A stretch of DNA of 64,000 bases from JBHJGM01 sp050331815 (GTDB lineage: Bacteria; Verrucomicrobiota; Verrucomicrobiia; Opitutales; JBHJGM01): contig JBHJGM010000001.1 of assembly GCA_050331815.1 (NCBI GenBank), positions 1 through 64,000 of the forward strand. The letters run 5' to 3'. The stretch's first letter is position 1. Every line of letters begins with the position of its first letter. This document shows positions 1-7,918 of this stretch, in pieces. The position numbers were made by a program, and so were the translations under genes. The notes beneath the pieces are model-generated. The model did no database searches. It had not been told where the DNA came from and saw only the letters and a program-made list of their open reading frames with translations.

Positions 1-609
1 GGTGCCCGCGAGCTGCTCCGGCTTGACGCCCTGCTCAAGTGCCGCGCTGATGTAAAAGGCCATCACCGGGATGACCGCGCCGTTCATGGTCATCGAGACC
101 GAGACGCGGTCCAGCGGGATCTGGTCGAAGAGGATCTGCATATCCTCGACCGAGTCGATGGCCACGCCTGCCTTGCCGACATCGCCTACCACGCGGGGGT
201 TGTCCGAGTCGTAGCCGCGGTGGGTGGCCAGGTCGAAGGCCACGGAAAGCCCGGCCTGTCCGGCGGCCAGGTTGCGGCGGTAAAAGGCGTTGGATTCCTC
301 GGCGGTGGAAAAGCCCGCGTATTGGCGCACCGTCCAGGGGCGGAAGACGTACATCGTGGCGTAGGGCCCGCGCAGATAGGGGGGCAGCCCGGCGGAGTAA
401 TCCAGGTGCTCCATGCCCGCGTAGTCGTTTTCCGAATACAGTGGCTTTACCGGGATCTGCTCCATGGTGTCGTAGAGCAGGTCATCCAGCGAGCGCCCGG
501 TTTCGTGCTGCACCTGCGTCTGCCAGTCGGCCAGGGCAGCCTCGGTGGTGGCACCGCGGCGGTTCTCCAACGGATCGAAGTCAAGGGTGGTGAAGTCAGG
601 ATTTTTCAT
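1..609 (-). CDS. mutB: Methylmalonyl-CoA mutase large subunit, N-terminal part (cut by window edge)
   Basis: The first 203 codons of the catalytic subunit of adenosylcobalamin-dependent methylmalonyl-CoA mutase, which interconverts succinyl-CoA and (R)-methylmalonyl-CoA in the cytoplasm. Reading from the ATG at 609, the protein has the typical N-terminal extension with a PLY motif, then the start of the TIM barrel with YSAGLPPYLRGPYATMYV, RPWTVRQYAGFSTAEESN and SVAFDLATHRGYDSDNP, all hallmarks of the active large subunit. The substrate-binding Tyr of the YATMY segment is present. The cobalamin domain lies outside the window. It is the last gene seen of a minus-strand operon; its start overlaps the end of the PEP-CTERM gene upstream by 14 bases, suggesting coupled translation. 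Identity is secure; only the missing C-terminus limits it. Confidence 0.96.
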   Translation of the reverse strand, partial: MKNPDFTTLDFDPLENRRGATTEAALADWQTQVQHETGRSLDDLLYDTMEQIPVKPLYSENDYAGMEHLDYSAGLPPYLRGPYATMYVFRPWTVRQYAGFSTAEESNAFYRRNLAAGQAGLSVAFDLATHRGYDSDNPRVVGDVGKAGVAIDSVEDMQILFDQIPLDRVSVSMTMNGAVIPVMAFYISAALEQGVKPEQLAGT

Positions 610-1234
610 CTGAAATTTCAACTTTCGCAGCTTGATTTTTGCGCGTTCGACACAAGGCAAAGCATACCGCAACTAGACCAAGCATTGTCGCAAAGGCACC
701 AGGCTCGGGCACCGTCTGGGCCACGAAATTGTTCATGGAATAGGCCGTGTGGGCTACGCGAACCTCGTCTACCGCCGTAAATGATCCGTCAAAGTAGAAA
801 GTGGAAAAAGTGATTGTAGAGATAGGAAAGCTCTGCTGGGTCACTCGCTCGCCAGCTCGAAAACCCTCAAAAACCACGTTGTCGCGGATAGCCGACGGGA
901 CGTTACTATACCAAGCCAGATCTACGCTCAAGGGGGTGAAAGGGGTGCTCGCGAACTCGGTGATAGTCAGAGGGGCTTGAACGGGTCCTCTCAAGAACTG
1001 CACATATGCGTCTCCAGGGGATGGCGTCACTCCCGGGTTCGTAGAGCTGGATGCATGTACCAGTCCATTGGGTGTGGAGAAAACGAAACCTGCCTGACTC
1101 CAAGAATCTATCCCCCTGCTTACAATAGAACTGCTTGCTGGGTCAAAGGTCACGGTCACGGGCCCGGCCCTGACCGTCGCAAAGACAAGGCTGGCTAGCA
1201 CGCCGGATAGAAATGTGATCGTCTTGCTGCGCAT
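596..1234 (-). CDS. PEP-CTERM sorting domain protein
   Basis: A 212-residue exported protein. It has an N-terminal signal peptide (about residues 1-23, ending ATVRAG), a beta-rich body of about 150 residues with no recognised enzymatic motif, and a classic PEP-CTERM tail: VPEP at about residue 176, a hydrophobic segment, then Arg/Lys residues (RTRK). Such tails are known to be recognised by exosortase and the protein is usually surface-attached, often in species with exopolysaccharide. It sits between mutA (18-base gap upstream) and mutB (14-base overlap downstream) on the same strand, so it appears to be co-transcribed with a cytoplasmic B12 enzyme, which is unexpected. Base composition is visibly less GC-rich than its neighbours, suggesting later insertion into the operon. 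No function can be assigned. Confidence 0.88.
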   Translation of the reverse strand: MRSKTITFLSGVLASLVFATVRAGPVTVTFDPASSSIVSRGIDSWSQAGFVFSTPNGLVHASSSTNPGVTPSPGDAYVQFLRGPVQAPLTITEFASTPFTPLSVDLAWYSNVPSAIRDNVVFEGFRAGERVTQQSFPISTITFSTFYFDGSFTAVDEVRVAHTAYSMNNFVAQTVPEPGAFATMLGLVAVCFALCRTRKNQAAKVEISDEKS

Positions 1235-1252
1235 TGATCTGGATGATTTGCA

Positions 1253-3421
1253 TTAAACCGCGCCGACGAATTCGAGGTACTTGCGGACGATATCGTAGTT
1301 GTTGGAGCGAATGGAAATGAAGTCGTCCAGGCCGGCGGACAGGTAGGCGTCCTTGTGCTCACCGGGGTCACCCGCCAGGATGATTTTCACCCCGGGCTGC
1401 GTGGCCTTGAGCGCCTGGCAGAAAGCGGGTACGGCTTCGACGTAGGCGTCGTCTGTGGAGCAGATGGCGACCACTTTGGCTTTGGAAGTGGCGGCCTCCT
1501 TGGCGGCGACATGCGGGTCGTCCTGGCCTTTTGGATACAGGACTTCGAAGCCGCCCGTCTCAAAAAAGCCCCGGGTGAAATCGGCGCGTAGCTTGTGTCG
1601 GCGCAGCGGCCCGAGGTTGGCCAGGTAAAGCCGGGGGCCGTGTCCGTGCTTTTCGGCGTAAAAGCGGGCGGCTAGGCGCAGGCCTTCGAATTTTTGCGAA
1701 AGGCGTTTGAAGGGCAGGGCACTGACGGTTGCCTTGTCTTCGGGTTCGCCGCGCAGGCTTCGGCAGATCTCCCCAACCGAGGCACCCGCTGCGGCGGCTT
1801 CGATCATCGCGTTGATAGCCTCTGGACCGGTTTTCCCGGGGATTACAGACAGGCGGTTGAGCACCTCGGCGTCGCTTTGCACGTCGGCGGAAACACGAAA
1901 CTCGCTGACGGCGCGGGCACGCTGTTCGCGCACCTTGGCGTAATCGGGCAGGTTGCTCTCGGGCGTGGGTTCGCTGAGATTCGGGAAGAGGTTGCAGCCG
2001 ATCTGCACGTTGCGTCGCTGATCGTGCAGTTTTTCACGTCCGGCGGCAGTGGTGGCAATGCGATCCTGGACGAAACCCGTTTGCAGGGCCTCGAGCATGC
2101 CGCCTTGTTTTTCGACCTCCTGGAAGAGCGCCCAGGCCTGGCTAGCGACTTCGGCGGTGAGGTCCTCGATGAACCAGCAGCCGCCAGCGGGATCGACCAC
2201 GGCGCGCAGGTCGCATTCCTCAGCCAGAATGATTTGCGTGTTTAACGCGATGCGGCGCGAGAAGGTATCCGGCACGCGAAAGATCTCGTCGAAAGCGCCC
2301 ACATGCAGGCTGTCGGCTGCGCCGATCACGGCCGCCAGGGCCTCGGTCGTCGAGCGGAGCATGTTTACGTACGGGTCGACGATCGCCTTGTTGTAAAAGG
2401 TGGTGCGCGCGTGCAGGCGCAAACGGGCTGCTTCCGGGGAGCCGCCAAACGCCGTCACCACCTTATGCCAGAGCTGACGGGCGGCGCGCAATTTGGCTAC
2501 CTCCATGAAAAACTGCGGGCCGACCGAGAGGGTCATGCGCGTCAGGGGGGCCGCCTGCGCGATGTCCACGCCGCGCTTGCCCAACTCACGAAAGGTCTCG
2601 ACCGCCGAGCTCAGGGTAAAGGCGAGTTCCTCCACCGCACTGGCCCCCGCACTGACGTAGGGAAGGCCGCTCGGGTCGGCGACACGTAGCTGCGGCGCGT
2701 GCTGGTGATGGTACTGCATCAGCCAGGCCATCTCGGAAAACGCCTGCTCCAACGAGGATTCGAGACGTCCGGCCCGGGCCAGGATGCCGATCGGATCGGT
2801 GCCGAGACTGCCACGCATCGCTTGGGGATCGACGCCGGAAAACTTCAGGTGGGCATGCAGCAAAGAAGCGAAGGGCAGGGCACTGGCCCCGCACTGCACG
2901 TGCAGCGGCACGGCCGTTAGGTAGACCCCTTCAAAGGCCTTGGCCACGTCGCCGACGGTTGCGATGGAAACACCGCAGGCCCCGACTTCGCCATCGCGCG
3001 CGCCGTCCGGATCGACCCCGTTTTGCGTCGCGATGTCCAGCAGCAGATTGATCGCGTTTTGCCCGCGGTTGAGCGCGGCAAGAAGGGCCTCGTTGAACGC
3101 CTCGGGAGAGGAGCAGGGAATCTCTTGAGCGGCCTCCCAGGTTTCCTGCCGGTAGCCCAGCGCTTGCGTGCCTCTCAGAAAGTCGCCCTGGCCGGGGCCC
3201 GGACCTCCCAACAGACCTTTGGCCGCGGCATCCTCGCGCCGATAGATGGGCTGTAGCGTGATGCCCTCGGGGGTAGGTGTGAGCATCTTTTTTTCGAAAG
3301 GCGCACCTTTCAACAGGGCCTCGGCGGCTGATTTCCACTCATCGTAAGTGGGGGCCTGAAAGCCGTCGAGCAGCTTGGTGAAACCTTGACCGGTTTGAGG
3401 GGGAGAGGCTAAATCGCTCAT
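1253..3421 (-). CDS. mutA: Methylmalonyl-CoA mutase small (non-catalytic) subunit
   Basis: A 722-residue small subunit of heterodimeric methylmalonyl-CoA mutase. The TIM-barrel part (about residues 60-520) has family motifs such as GVSIATVGDVAKAFEGV, PLHVQCGASALP and YNKAIVDPYVNMLRSTTEALAA. The C-terminal B12-like fold (about 580-722) lacks the intact DxHxxG cobalamin motif, having ADFTRG at that place, as expected for the structural subunit. The ATG at 3421 was chosen because the longer frame from 3496 adds 25 residues unlike the family. It heads a minus-strand operon with the PEP-CTERM gene and mutB, and is divergent from the epimerase gene at 3674 across an AT-rich 250-base promoter region. 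Together with mutB it forms the isomerase step between succinyl-CoA and methylmalonyl-CoA. Confidence 0.95.
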   Translation of the reverse strand: MSDLASPPQTGQGFTKLLDGFQAPTYDEWKSAAEALLKGAPFEKKMLTPTPEGITLQPIYRREDAAAKGLLGGPGPGQGDFLRGTQALGYRQETWEAAQEIPCSSPEAFNEALLAALNRGQNAINLLLDIATQNGVDPDGARDGEVGACGVSIATVGDVAKAFEGVYLTAVPLHVQCGASALPFASLLHAHLKFSGVDPQAMRGSLGTDPIGILARAGRLESSLEQAFSEMAWLMQYHHQHAPQLRVADPSGLPYVSAGASAVEELAFTLSSAVETFRELGKRGVDIAQAAPLTRMTLSVGPQFFMEVAKLRAARQLWHKVVTAFGGSPEAARLRLHARTTFYNKAIVDPYVNMLRSTTEALAAVIGAADSLHVGAFDEIFRVPDTFSRRIALNTQIILAEECDLRAVVDPAGGCWFIEDLTAEVASQAWALFQEVEKQGGMLEALQTGFVQDRIATTAAGREKLHDQRRNVQIGCNLFPNLSEPTPESNLPDYAKVREQRARAVSEFRVSADVQSDAEVLNRLSVIPGKTGPEAINAMIEAAAAGASVGEICRSLRGEPEDKATVSALPFKRLSQKFEGLRLAARFYAEKHGHGPRLYLANLGPLRRHKLRADFTRGFFETGGFEVLYPKGQDDPHVAAKEAATSKAKVVAICSTDDAYVEAVPAFCQALKATQPGVKIILAGDPGEHKDAYLSAGLDDFISIRSNNYDIVRKYLEFVGAV

Positions 3422-3673
3422 CGTCAAATAGGTTCTAAAGCCGCCGGGCGGCCGAATTTTGGCCAAAAGCGTTCCTAATCTCAGCTTGATCGTCAATCTT
3501 TAAAAGATTTAGCCGAAAGAAATCTTGAAAACCCTGTAATTTTTCAGCTTAAGCAACTGTCCATAAGTTATTTAAAGCATATTAAAAAATTCTTTCAAGA
3601 ACGGGTATTGACTTTAGAATTTCTTATATCTACCACTGCGCCATCCGCTTGAAATTTCATTGATTGAACCGTC
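3422..3673. promoter_or_regulatory. AT-rich divergent promoter region between mutA and mce
   Basis: A 252-base intergenic stretch that is markedly richer in A and T than the flanking genes, especially at 3500-3650. It separates the divergently transcribed mutase operon (minus) and the epimerase-decarboxylase operon (plus), so both promoters should lie here. A TTGACT hexamer is visible at 3608 on the plus strand, but no well-spaced minus-10 partner could be fixed. No gene or RNA is seen. Confidence 0.5.
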
Positions 3674-4078
3674 ATGATCACCAAGATTGACCACCTCGGA
3701 ATCGCCGTTCGCTCGTTGGAGCAGACAGTCAACTACTATGAAACGGTGCTGGGATTGAAGTGCGAAAAGACCGAAGAAGTCGCCTCGCAAAAAGTGCGCA
3801 CGGCGTTTTTCGACGTTGGCGGCACGCACCTGGAGCTGCTGGAGCCCACCGCGGAGGACAGCCCCATCGCCCAGTTTCTGGAGAAGCGCGGCGAAGGCAT
3901 CCACCACGTGGCCTTTCGCACCGACGATATCGAGGGCCAACTCAAGCAGGCCGCCGATCAGGGCGCGCGTTTGATTCACGAGGTGCCCTTCGAGGGGGCG
4001 GCTGACAAGCTCGTGGCCTTTCTGCACCCGAAGTCGACGCATGGTGTGTTGACAGAATTCTGCACGCCGAAAGCCTGA
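3674..4078 (+). CDS. mce: Methylmalonyl-CoA epimerase
   Basis: A 134-residue vicinal-oxygen-chelate protein that interconverts the (R) and (S) epimers of methylmalonyl-CoA, linking the mutase to the decarboxylase or carboxylase. Both beta-alpha-beta-beta-beta modules are visible: KIDHLGIAVRSLEQTVNYYE at the N-terminus and GIHHVAFRTDDIEGQLKQ in the middle. The metal ligands His (IDHLGIAV), His (IHHVAF) and Glu (TEFCTP near the end) are in place, and the length is normal for the family. The ATG at 3674 is close to the divergent promoter region, and the next gene begins about 80 bases downstream. Placed between the mutase genes and the carboxyltransferase, the assignment is strongly supported by context. 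Confidence 0.95.
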   Translation: MITKIDHLGIAVRSLEQTVNYYETVLGLKCEKTEEVASQKVRTAFFDVGGTHLELLEPTAEDSPIAQFLEKRGEGIHHVAFRTDDIEGQLKQAADQGARLIHEVPFEGAADKLVAFLHPKSTHGVLTEFCTPKA

Positions 4079-4160
4079 ACCCGATACTGCATGGACCATG
4101 CGGGCGGCCCGGGGTGTGCTCCGAGAACGGTCCACGGTCTGTCATCTAACCTTCATTACC

Positions 4161-5714
4161 ATGGCGATTTCCAAAGATCTGCTGAACGAGCTCGAAGCCC
4201 GGCGTGAGAAAGCGCGCCTGGGTGGAGGCCAGGACAAGCTCGACAAACGTAAGGACAAGGGGCTGCTTTCGGCGCGGGAGCGCCTGGAGGCGCTGTTCGA
4301 GCCGGGCACCTTTCAGGAGTTTGGCATGCACGCCGAGCACGGCTGTCACGCTTTTGGGATGGAGAAGCGTTCGATGCCCGGCGACGGGGTGGTGACCGGG
4401 ACCGGTTTTGTCCAGGGACGCCCGGTGGCGGCCTTCAGCCAGGATTTCACGGTTGGCGGCGGCGCGCTGGGGCGCATCCATTCCAAGAAAATTTGCGATC
4501 TGATGGACTACGCCTCGGAGGCCGGCATTCCCATCGTGGGGATCAACGACTCCGGAGGTGCCCGCATTCAGGAGGGCGTGGACTCGCTCGCGGGCTACGG
4601 CCAGGTGTTTTTCAAGAACGTCTACCTCTCCGGGGTCGTGCCGCAGGTGGCGGTCATCGCCGGTCCCTGCGCGGGGGGTGCGGCCTATTCTCCCGCGCTG
4701 ATGGACTTCATTATCATGACGCAGGCCAACGCGAACATGTTCATCTGCGGGCCCAGCGTCATCAAGGCGGCGACCGGGGAAAACGCCACCCTGGAGCAGT
4801 TCGCCACCGCCGCGGCGCATTCAACGGTCAGCGGCAACGTGCACCTGGTCGCCAGCGATGACGCTCATGCCTGCGAACTGGCCGCGAAGCTTCTGTCCTT
4901 TCTGCCGCCCAACAACCTGCAGGATCCTCCGCACAATCCGAGCGAGAACCTGACCATCTCCCGCGACGAGAAGATGAACGACTTGGTGCCGGAGGATTCG
5001 AAGACGCCCTTCGACGTGCACGAGGTGATTTACCGGTTGGTCGACGACGCCGACTTCTTCGAGATCATGGCGGGTTTCGCGCCCAACATCGTGACGGGTT
5101 TTGCCCGCATCGAGGGAGTGATTGTGGGCATTATCGCAAACCAGCCCAAGGTGAAGGCGGGCACTCTCGACATCGACGCTTCCGACAAGGGCGCGCGGTT
5201 CATCCGCTCCTGCAACATCTACAACATCCCGGTGGTTACCCTGGTCGATGTGCCCGGTTTCATGCCCGGGCTCGCTCAGGAGCGCGGCGGGATCATCCGG
5301 CACGGGGCGAAGATGCTCTTTGCCTACGCCTCCTGTTCGGTGCCGAAAATCACCCTGATCATGCGCAAGGCCTACGGGGGCGCTTACCTGGCCATGTGCT
5401 CGGCGGACATGCGCGCCGACTTTGTTTTTGCCTGGCCCACGGCCGAGATCGCGGTGATGGGGCCCGAGGGAGCGGTGGGTGTACTTTATAAAAAAGAGAT
5501 CGATGGCGCCGATGACCCCAAAGCCCGGCGCAAGGAACTCGAAAAGGAATATCGCGACAAATTTGCCTCGCCATACCAGGCGGCGGCCAATGCCATGATC
5601 ACCGACGTGATCGAACCGGCTCAGACGCGCTCGACCATTGCGCTGGCCTTGCGCAACACCTTGTCCAAGCGCGTCACGCGGCCACCCAAAAAACACGGCA
5701 ACATCCCTCTTTGA
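4161..5714 (+). CDS. mmdA: Methylmalonyl-CoA decarboxylase alpha / acyl-CoA carboxyltransferase subunit
   Basis: A 517-residue carboxyltransferase of the propionyl-CoA carboxylase beta / MmdA family, with two crotonase-like halves. The N-terminal half has SARERLEALFEPGTFQE and the oxyanion loop GAR-I-EGVDSLAGYG; the C-terminal half has VDVPGFMPGLAQERGGIIRHGAKML and RKAYGGAYLAMCS. It moves the carboxyl group of (S)-methylmalonyl-CoA to biotin. The ATG at 4161 starts MAISKDLLNE, the usual start; an upstream in-frame ATG at 4098 adds unrelated residues. The following genes encode an OadG-like membrane subunit, a biotin carrier and an OadB-like sodium pump, with 3-, 15- and 18-base gaps, so it most likely works as the alpha subunit of a membrane decarboxylase rather than an ATP-dependent carboxylase; no biotin carboxylase gene is seen here. 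Confidence 0.94.
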   Translation: MAISKDLLNELEARREKARLGGGQDKLDKRKDKGLLSARERLEALFEPGTFQEFGMHAEHGCHAFGMEKRSMPGDGVVTGTGFVQGRPVAAFSQDFTVGGGALGRIHSKKICDLMDYASEAGIPIVGINDSGGARIQEGVDSLAGYGQVFFKNVYLSGVVPQVAVIAGPCAGGAAYSPALMDFIIMTQANANMFICGPSVIKAATGENATLEQFATAAAHSTVSGNVHLVASDDAHACELAAKLLSFLPPNNLQDPPHNPSENLTISRDEKMNDLVPEDSKTPFDVHEVIYRLVDDADFFEIMAGFAPNIVTGFARIEGVIVGIIANQPKVKAGTLDIDASDKGARFIRSCNIYNIPVVTLVDVPGFMPGLAQERGGIIRHGAKMLFAYASCSVPKITLIMRKAYGGAYLAMCSADMRADFVFAWPTAEIAVMGPEGAVGVLYKKEIDGADDPKARRKELEKEYRDKFASPYQAAANAMITDVIEPAQTRSTIALALRNTLSKRVTRPPKKHGNIPL

Positions 5715-5717
5715 TCC

Positions 5718-6110
5718 ATGGCTGCTTCCGATTTTCCATCCAGCGCCGCGCTGCTGGCTTCGACCGGCGAAGACCTCTTGCTGGTCTTGCTGGGCTTTGG
5801 GATCGTGCTGCTGATCCTGGGCACGCTTTGGCTGATTACGTCCCTGGTCGGACGCATTTTCATCGCCCAGGAGAAGCGGCGTCTGGCCGAGGTGCCGCCG
5901 CCCCCCGAGTACGACTCAGCCCCGGAGCCATTGTTAATCGCCCCCCTGGTTGACCCGATCCCGGACGCGCATCTGATCGCGCTGGCGGCGGTGGCGGCGC
6001 AAATCGCGCTGAACCGGCCGGTGGCCATCCGTTCCATCACGCCGGCTTCGCGGGGTAACTGGGCCGCTGAGGGCCGCCGAGACATTCACTCTTCCCACCG
6101 TGTGCGCTAA
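5718..6110 (+). CDS. OadG/MmdD-like small membrane subunit of the decarboxylase
   Basis: A 130-residue protein with a single strong membrane segment at about residues 19-50 (LLLVLLGFGIVLLILGTLW), a proline-rich linker with PPPPEYD and PEP repeats, and a C-terminal segment HLIALAAVAAQIALNRPVAI followed by a basic tail. This architecture matches the gamma/delta subunits (OadG, MmdD) that assemble sodium-pumping decarboxylases and tether the carboxyltransferase to the membrane pump. It begins 3 bases after the mmdA stop and precedes the biotin carrier by 15 bases. Sequence similarity in this family is weak, so the call relies on topology, the HLIALAAVA motif and position. Confidence 0.82.
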   Translation: MAASDFPSSAALLASTGEDLLLVLLGFGIVLLILGTLWLITSLVGRIFIAQEKRRLAEVPPPPEYDSAPEPLLIAPLVDPIPDAHLIALAAVAAQIALNRPVAIRSITPASRGNWAAEGRRDIHSSHRVR

Positions 6111-6125
6111 AGCTGACTTCTTTTC

Positions 6126-6512
6126 ATGAAACGACTTCGGATCACCATTGAAGGCAAAGTCTACGATGTTGAGGTAGATTTCCTCGACGAGCCGGCGGTG
6201 CCGACAACGCCATCGAGTCGCTTGGCTGGCGGCGTGTCGATGGCACCCCCTGCCAGCGCCGTACCTGCTCCCAGCGCCTCGGCACCCAAAGTGGCCGAGG
6301 ATGGCGTCGTGCCCAGCCCGCTCTCCGGGACGGTGGTTTCGGTCGACGTGGCCGTAGGGGCCACGGTGAGCGAAGGCCAGCAGCTGCTGACGCTCGAGGC
6401 GATGAAGATGAACACCTTCGTCAATGCGCCCGCCGCCGGCATGGTTGAAGAGATTCTGACCGCCGCTGGCGACACGGTCGAAGAGGGACAGGGCCTCATC
6501 CGCATCAGCTGA
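6126..6512 (+). CDS. Biotin carboxyl carrier protein of the decarboxylase
   Basis: A 128-residue biotin carrier. Residues 1-22 form a short beta segment typical of OadA/MmdC N-termini (KRLRITIEGKVYDVEVD). Residues 23-57 are an Ala/Pro/Ser-rich flexible linker, and residues 60-128 are the biotinyl domain with PLSGTVVSVDV, the biotinylation motif EAMKM (Lys94), and the closing EGQGLIRI strand. It shuttles the carboxyl group from the carboxyltransferase to the membrane beta subunit for decarboxylation. The gene is embedded in the decarboxylase operon, 15 bases after the small membrane subunit and 18 bases before oadB, with a good GGAG ribosome site before the next start. The identification is firm; modification of Lys94 needs a biotin ligase encoded elsewhere. 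Confidence 0.95.
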   Translation: MKRLRITIEGKVYDVEVDFLDEPAVPTTPSSRLAGGVSMAPPASAVPAPSASAPKVAEDGVVPSPLSGTVVSVDVAVGATVSEGQQLLTLEAMKMNTFVNAPAAGMVEEILTAAGDTVEEGQGLIRIS

Positions 6513-6530
6513 TTCAAAGGAGCGCGCCCG

Positions 6531-7907
6531 ATGTCGGAGTTTTTTGAATTTCTGCAGGAGAGCGGCTTCGCGCGGCTCAGCATCTACAATGTCCTGATGT
6601 GGTTGATCGTGGCCGGTCTCTTTTACTTGGGCATCGCCAAAAAGTTCGAGCCGCTTTTGCTGGTGCCGATCGCCTTTGGGGCGCTGCTGGCCAACGTGCC
6701 CTCGCCGCTGATGGATCCCGAGCCGGCGCGCGAAAAGATTTTTTCAGAGGTCAGCGGGACGATCATCGATATCGATATCCGCGAAAACGATGTGCTGCGC
6801 AATTCGGACAAAGACGAGGTGGTCATCGAAATTGCCACCAACGCCTTTAGCGAAGAGGGCGAGCGCATCATCGAGGAAATCGAAATCGGCGACCTGGCCT
6901 TTGGCACTGTCGTCGACCTGTACGTACGCGAGGGCCAGCAAATTGCCGAAGATGACCCACTGCTGCGCATTCAGCCCGATGGCCGCGGCGGACTTTTCTA
7001 CTACATTGAGAAGGGCATCGATCTGGAGATTTTCCCGCCCCTGATTTTCCTCGGGGTGGGCGCGCTGACGGACTTTGGGCCGCTCATCGCCAACCCGCGT
7101 ATGCTCATGCTGGGCGCGGCGGCGCAGTTTGGCGTGTTCGCGACATTTCTGGGCGGATTGTTTATTTTTCGCACCTCGCAGGAAGCGGCGGCGGTCTCCA
7201 TCATTGGAGGAGCCGACGGACCGACCTCCATCCTGCTAGCCAACAGCCTCGCGCCGGAATTGCTGGGACCAATCGCCGTGGCCGCCTACAGTTACATGGC
7301 GCTGGTGCCCCTGCTACAGCCCCCGATCATGCGCGCACTAACCACCGAGAAGGAGCGCCGAATCCGCATGACCTCGCTGCGCAAGGTGGGCAAGGTCGAG
7401 AAGCTGATCTTTGCCTGTATGGTCGCCCTGGCGTGCATCTTGATGGTGCCCGACAGTGCGCCCCTCGTCGGCATGCTGATGTTAGGCAACTTTTTGAAGG
7501 AGTCCGGCGTGACCGAACGCCTGACCAGGTCCGCGCAGAACGAAATTATCAACGCGGTCACCATCTTTCTCGGGGCCAGCGTGGGCATGACCATGACCGG
7601 CGAGCGCTTCCTAACGCTGGAAACCATCGGCATCCTCGGGCTGGGGGTGGTTTCCTTTGGCATCGCCACCGGCAGCGGCGTGCTCATGGCCAAGCTTATG
7701 AACAAGCTCTCGCCGGGCAATCCGATCAACCCACTGATCGGCTCGGCTGGAGTCTCCGCCGTGCCCATGGCCGCCCGCGTGTCTCAAGTCGAGGGGCAAC
7801 GCGCCGATCCAAGTAACTTCCTGTTGATGCACGCCATGGGACCGAACGTGGCCGGGGTCATCGGCACCGCCGTCGCCGCCGGCATCTTCCTCGCCTACTT
7901 TGGCTGA
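6531..7907 (+). CDS. oadB: Sodium-pumping decarboxylase beta subunit with an extra soluble domain
   Basis: A 458-residue integral membrane protein of the OadB/MmdB/GcdB family, which decarboxylates carboxybiotin and exports sodium ions. The core has family motifs IFPPLIFLGVGALTDFGPLIANP, SIIGGADGPTSI (sodium-site Asp229), and GNFLKESGVTERL, with a C-terminal NPLIGSAGVSAVPMAARV and HAMGPNVAGVIG. About residues 61-152 are not typical: between the second and third membrane segments lies a hydrophilic insert with two half motifs, SGTIIDIDIRENDVL and GTVVDLYVREGQQI, that resemble a lipoyl/HlyD-type barrel-sandwich fold without a modifiable lysine. This makes the protein longer than the 370-430 residues usual for the family. 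The insert may dock the biotin carrier, but that is inference. Confidence 0.94.
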   Translation: MSEFFEFLQESGFARLSIYNVLMWLIVAGLFYLGIAKKFEPLLLVPIAFGALLANVPSPLMDPEPAREKIFSEVSGTIIDIDIRENDVLRNSDKDEVVIEIATNAFSEEGERIIEEIEIGDLAFGTVVDLYVREGQQIAEDDPLLRIQPDGRGGLFYYIEKGIDLEIFPPLIFLGVGALTDFGPLIANPRMLMLGAAAQFGVFATFLGGLFIFRTSQEAAAVSIIGGADGPTSILLANSLAPELLGPIAVAAYSYMALVPLLQPPIMRALTTEKERRIRMTSLRKVGKVEKLIFACMVALACILMVPDSAPLVGMLMLGNFLKESGVTERLTRSAQNEIINAVTIFLGASVGMTMTGERFLTLETIGILGLGVVSFGIATGSGVLMAKLMNKLSPGNPINPLIGSAGVSAVPMAARVSQVEGQRADPSNFLLMHAMGPNVAGVIGTAVAAGIFLAYFG

Positions 7908-7918
7908 AAGACTTTGCG

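Noticed and set aside
220..780. Long plus-strand open frame opposite the mutase and PEP-CTERM genes
   Set aside because: It is antisense to two well-supported genes and has no family features.
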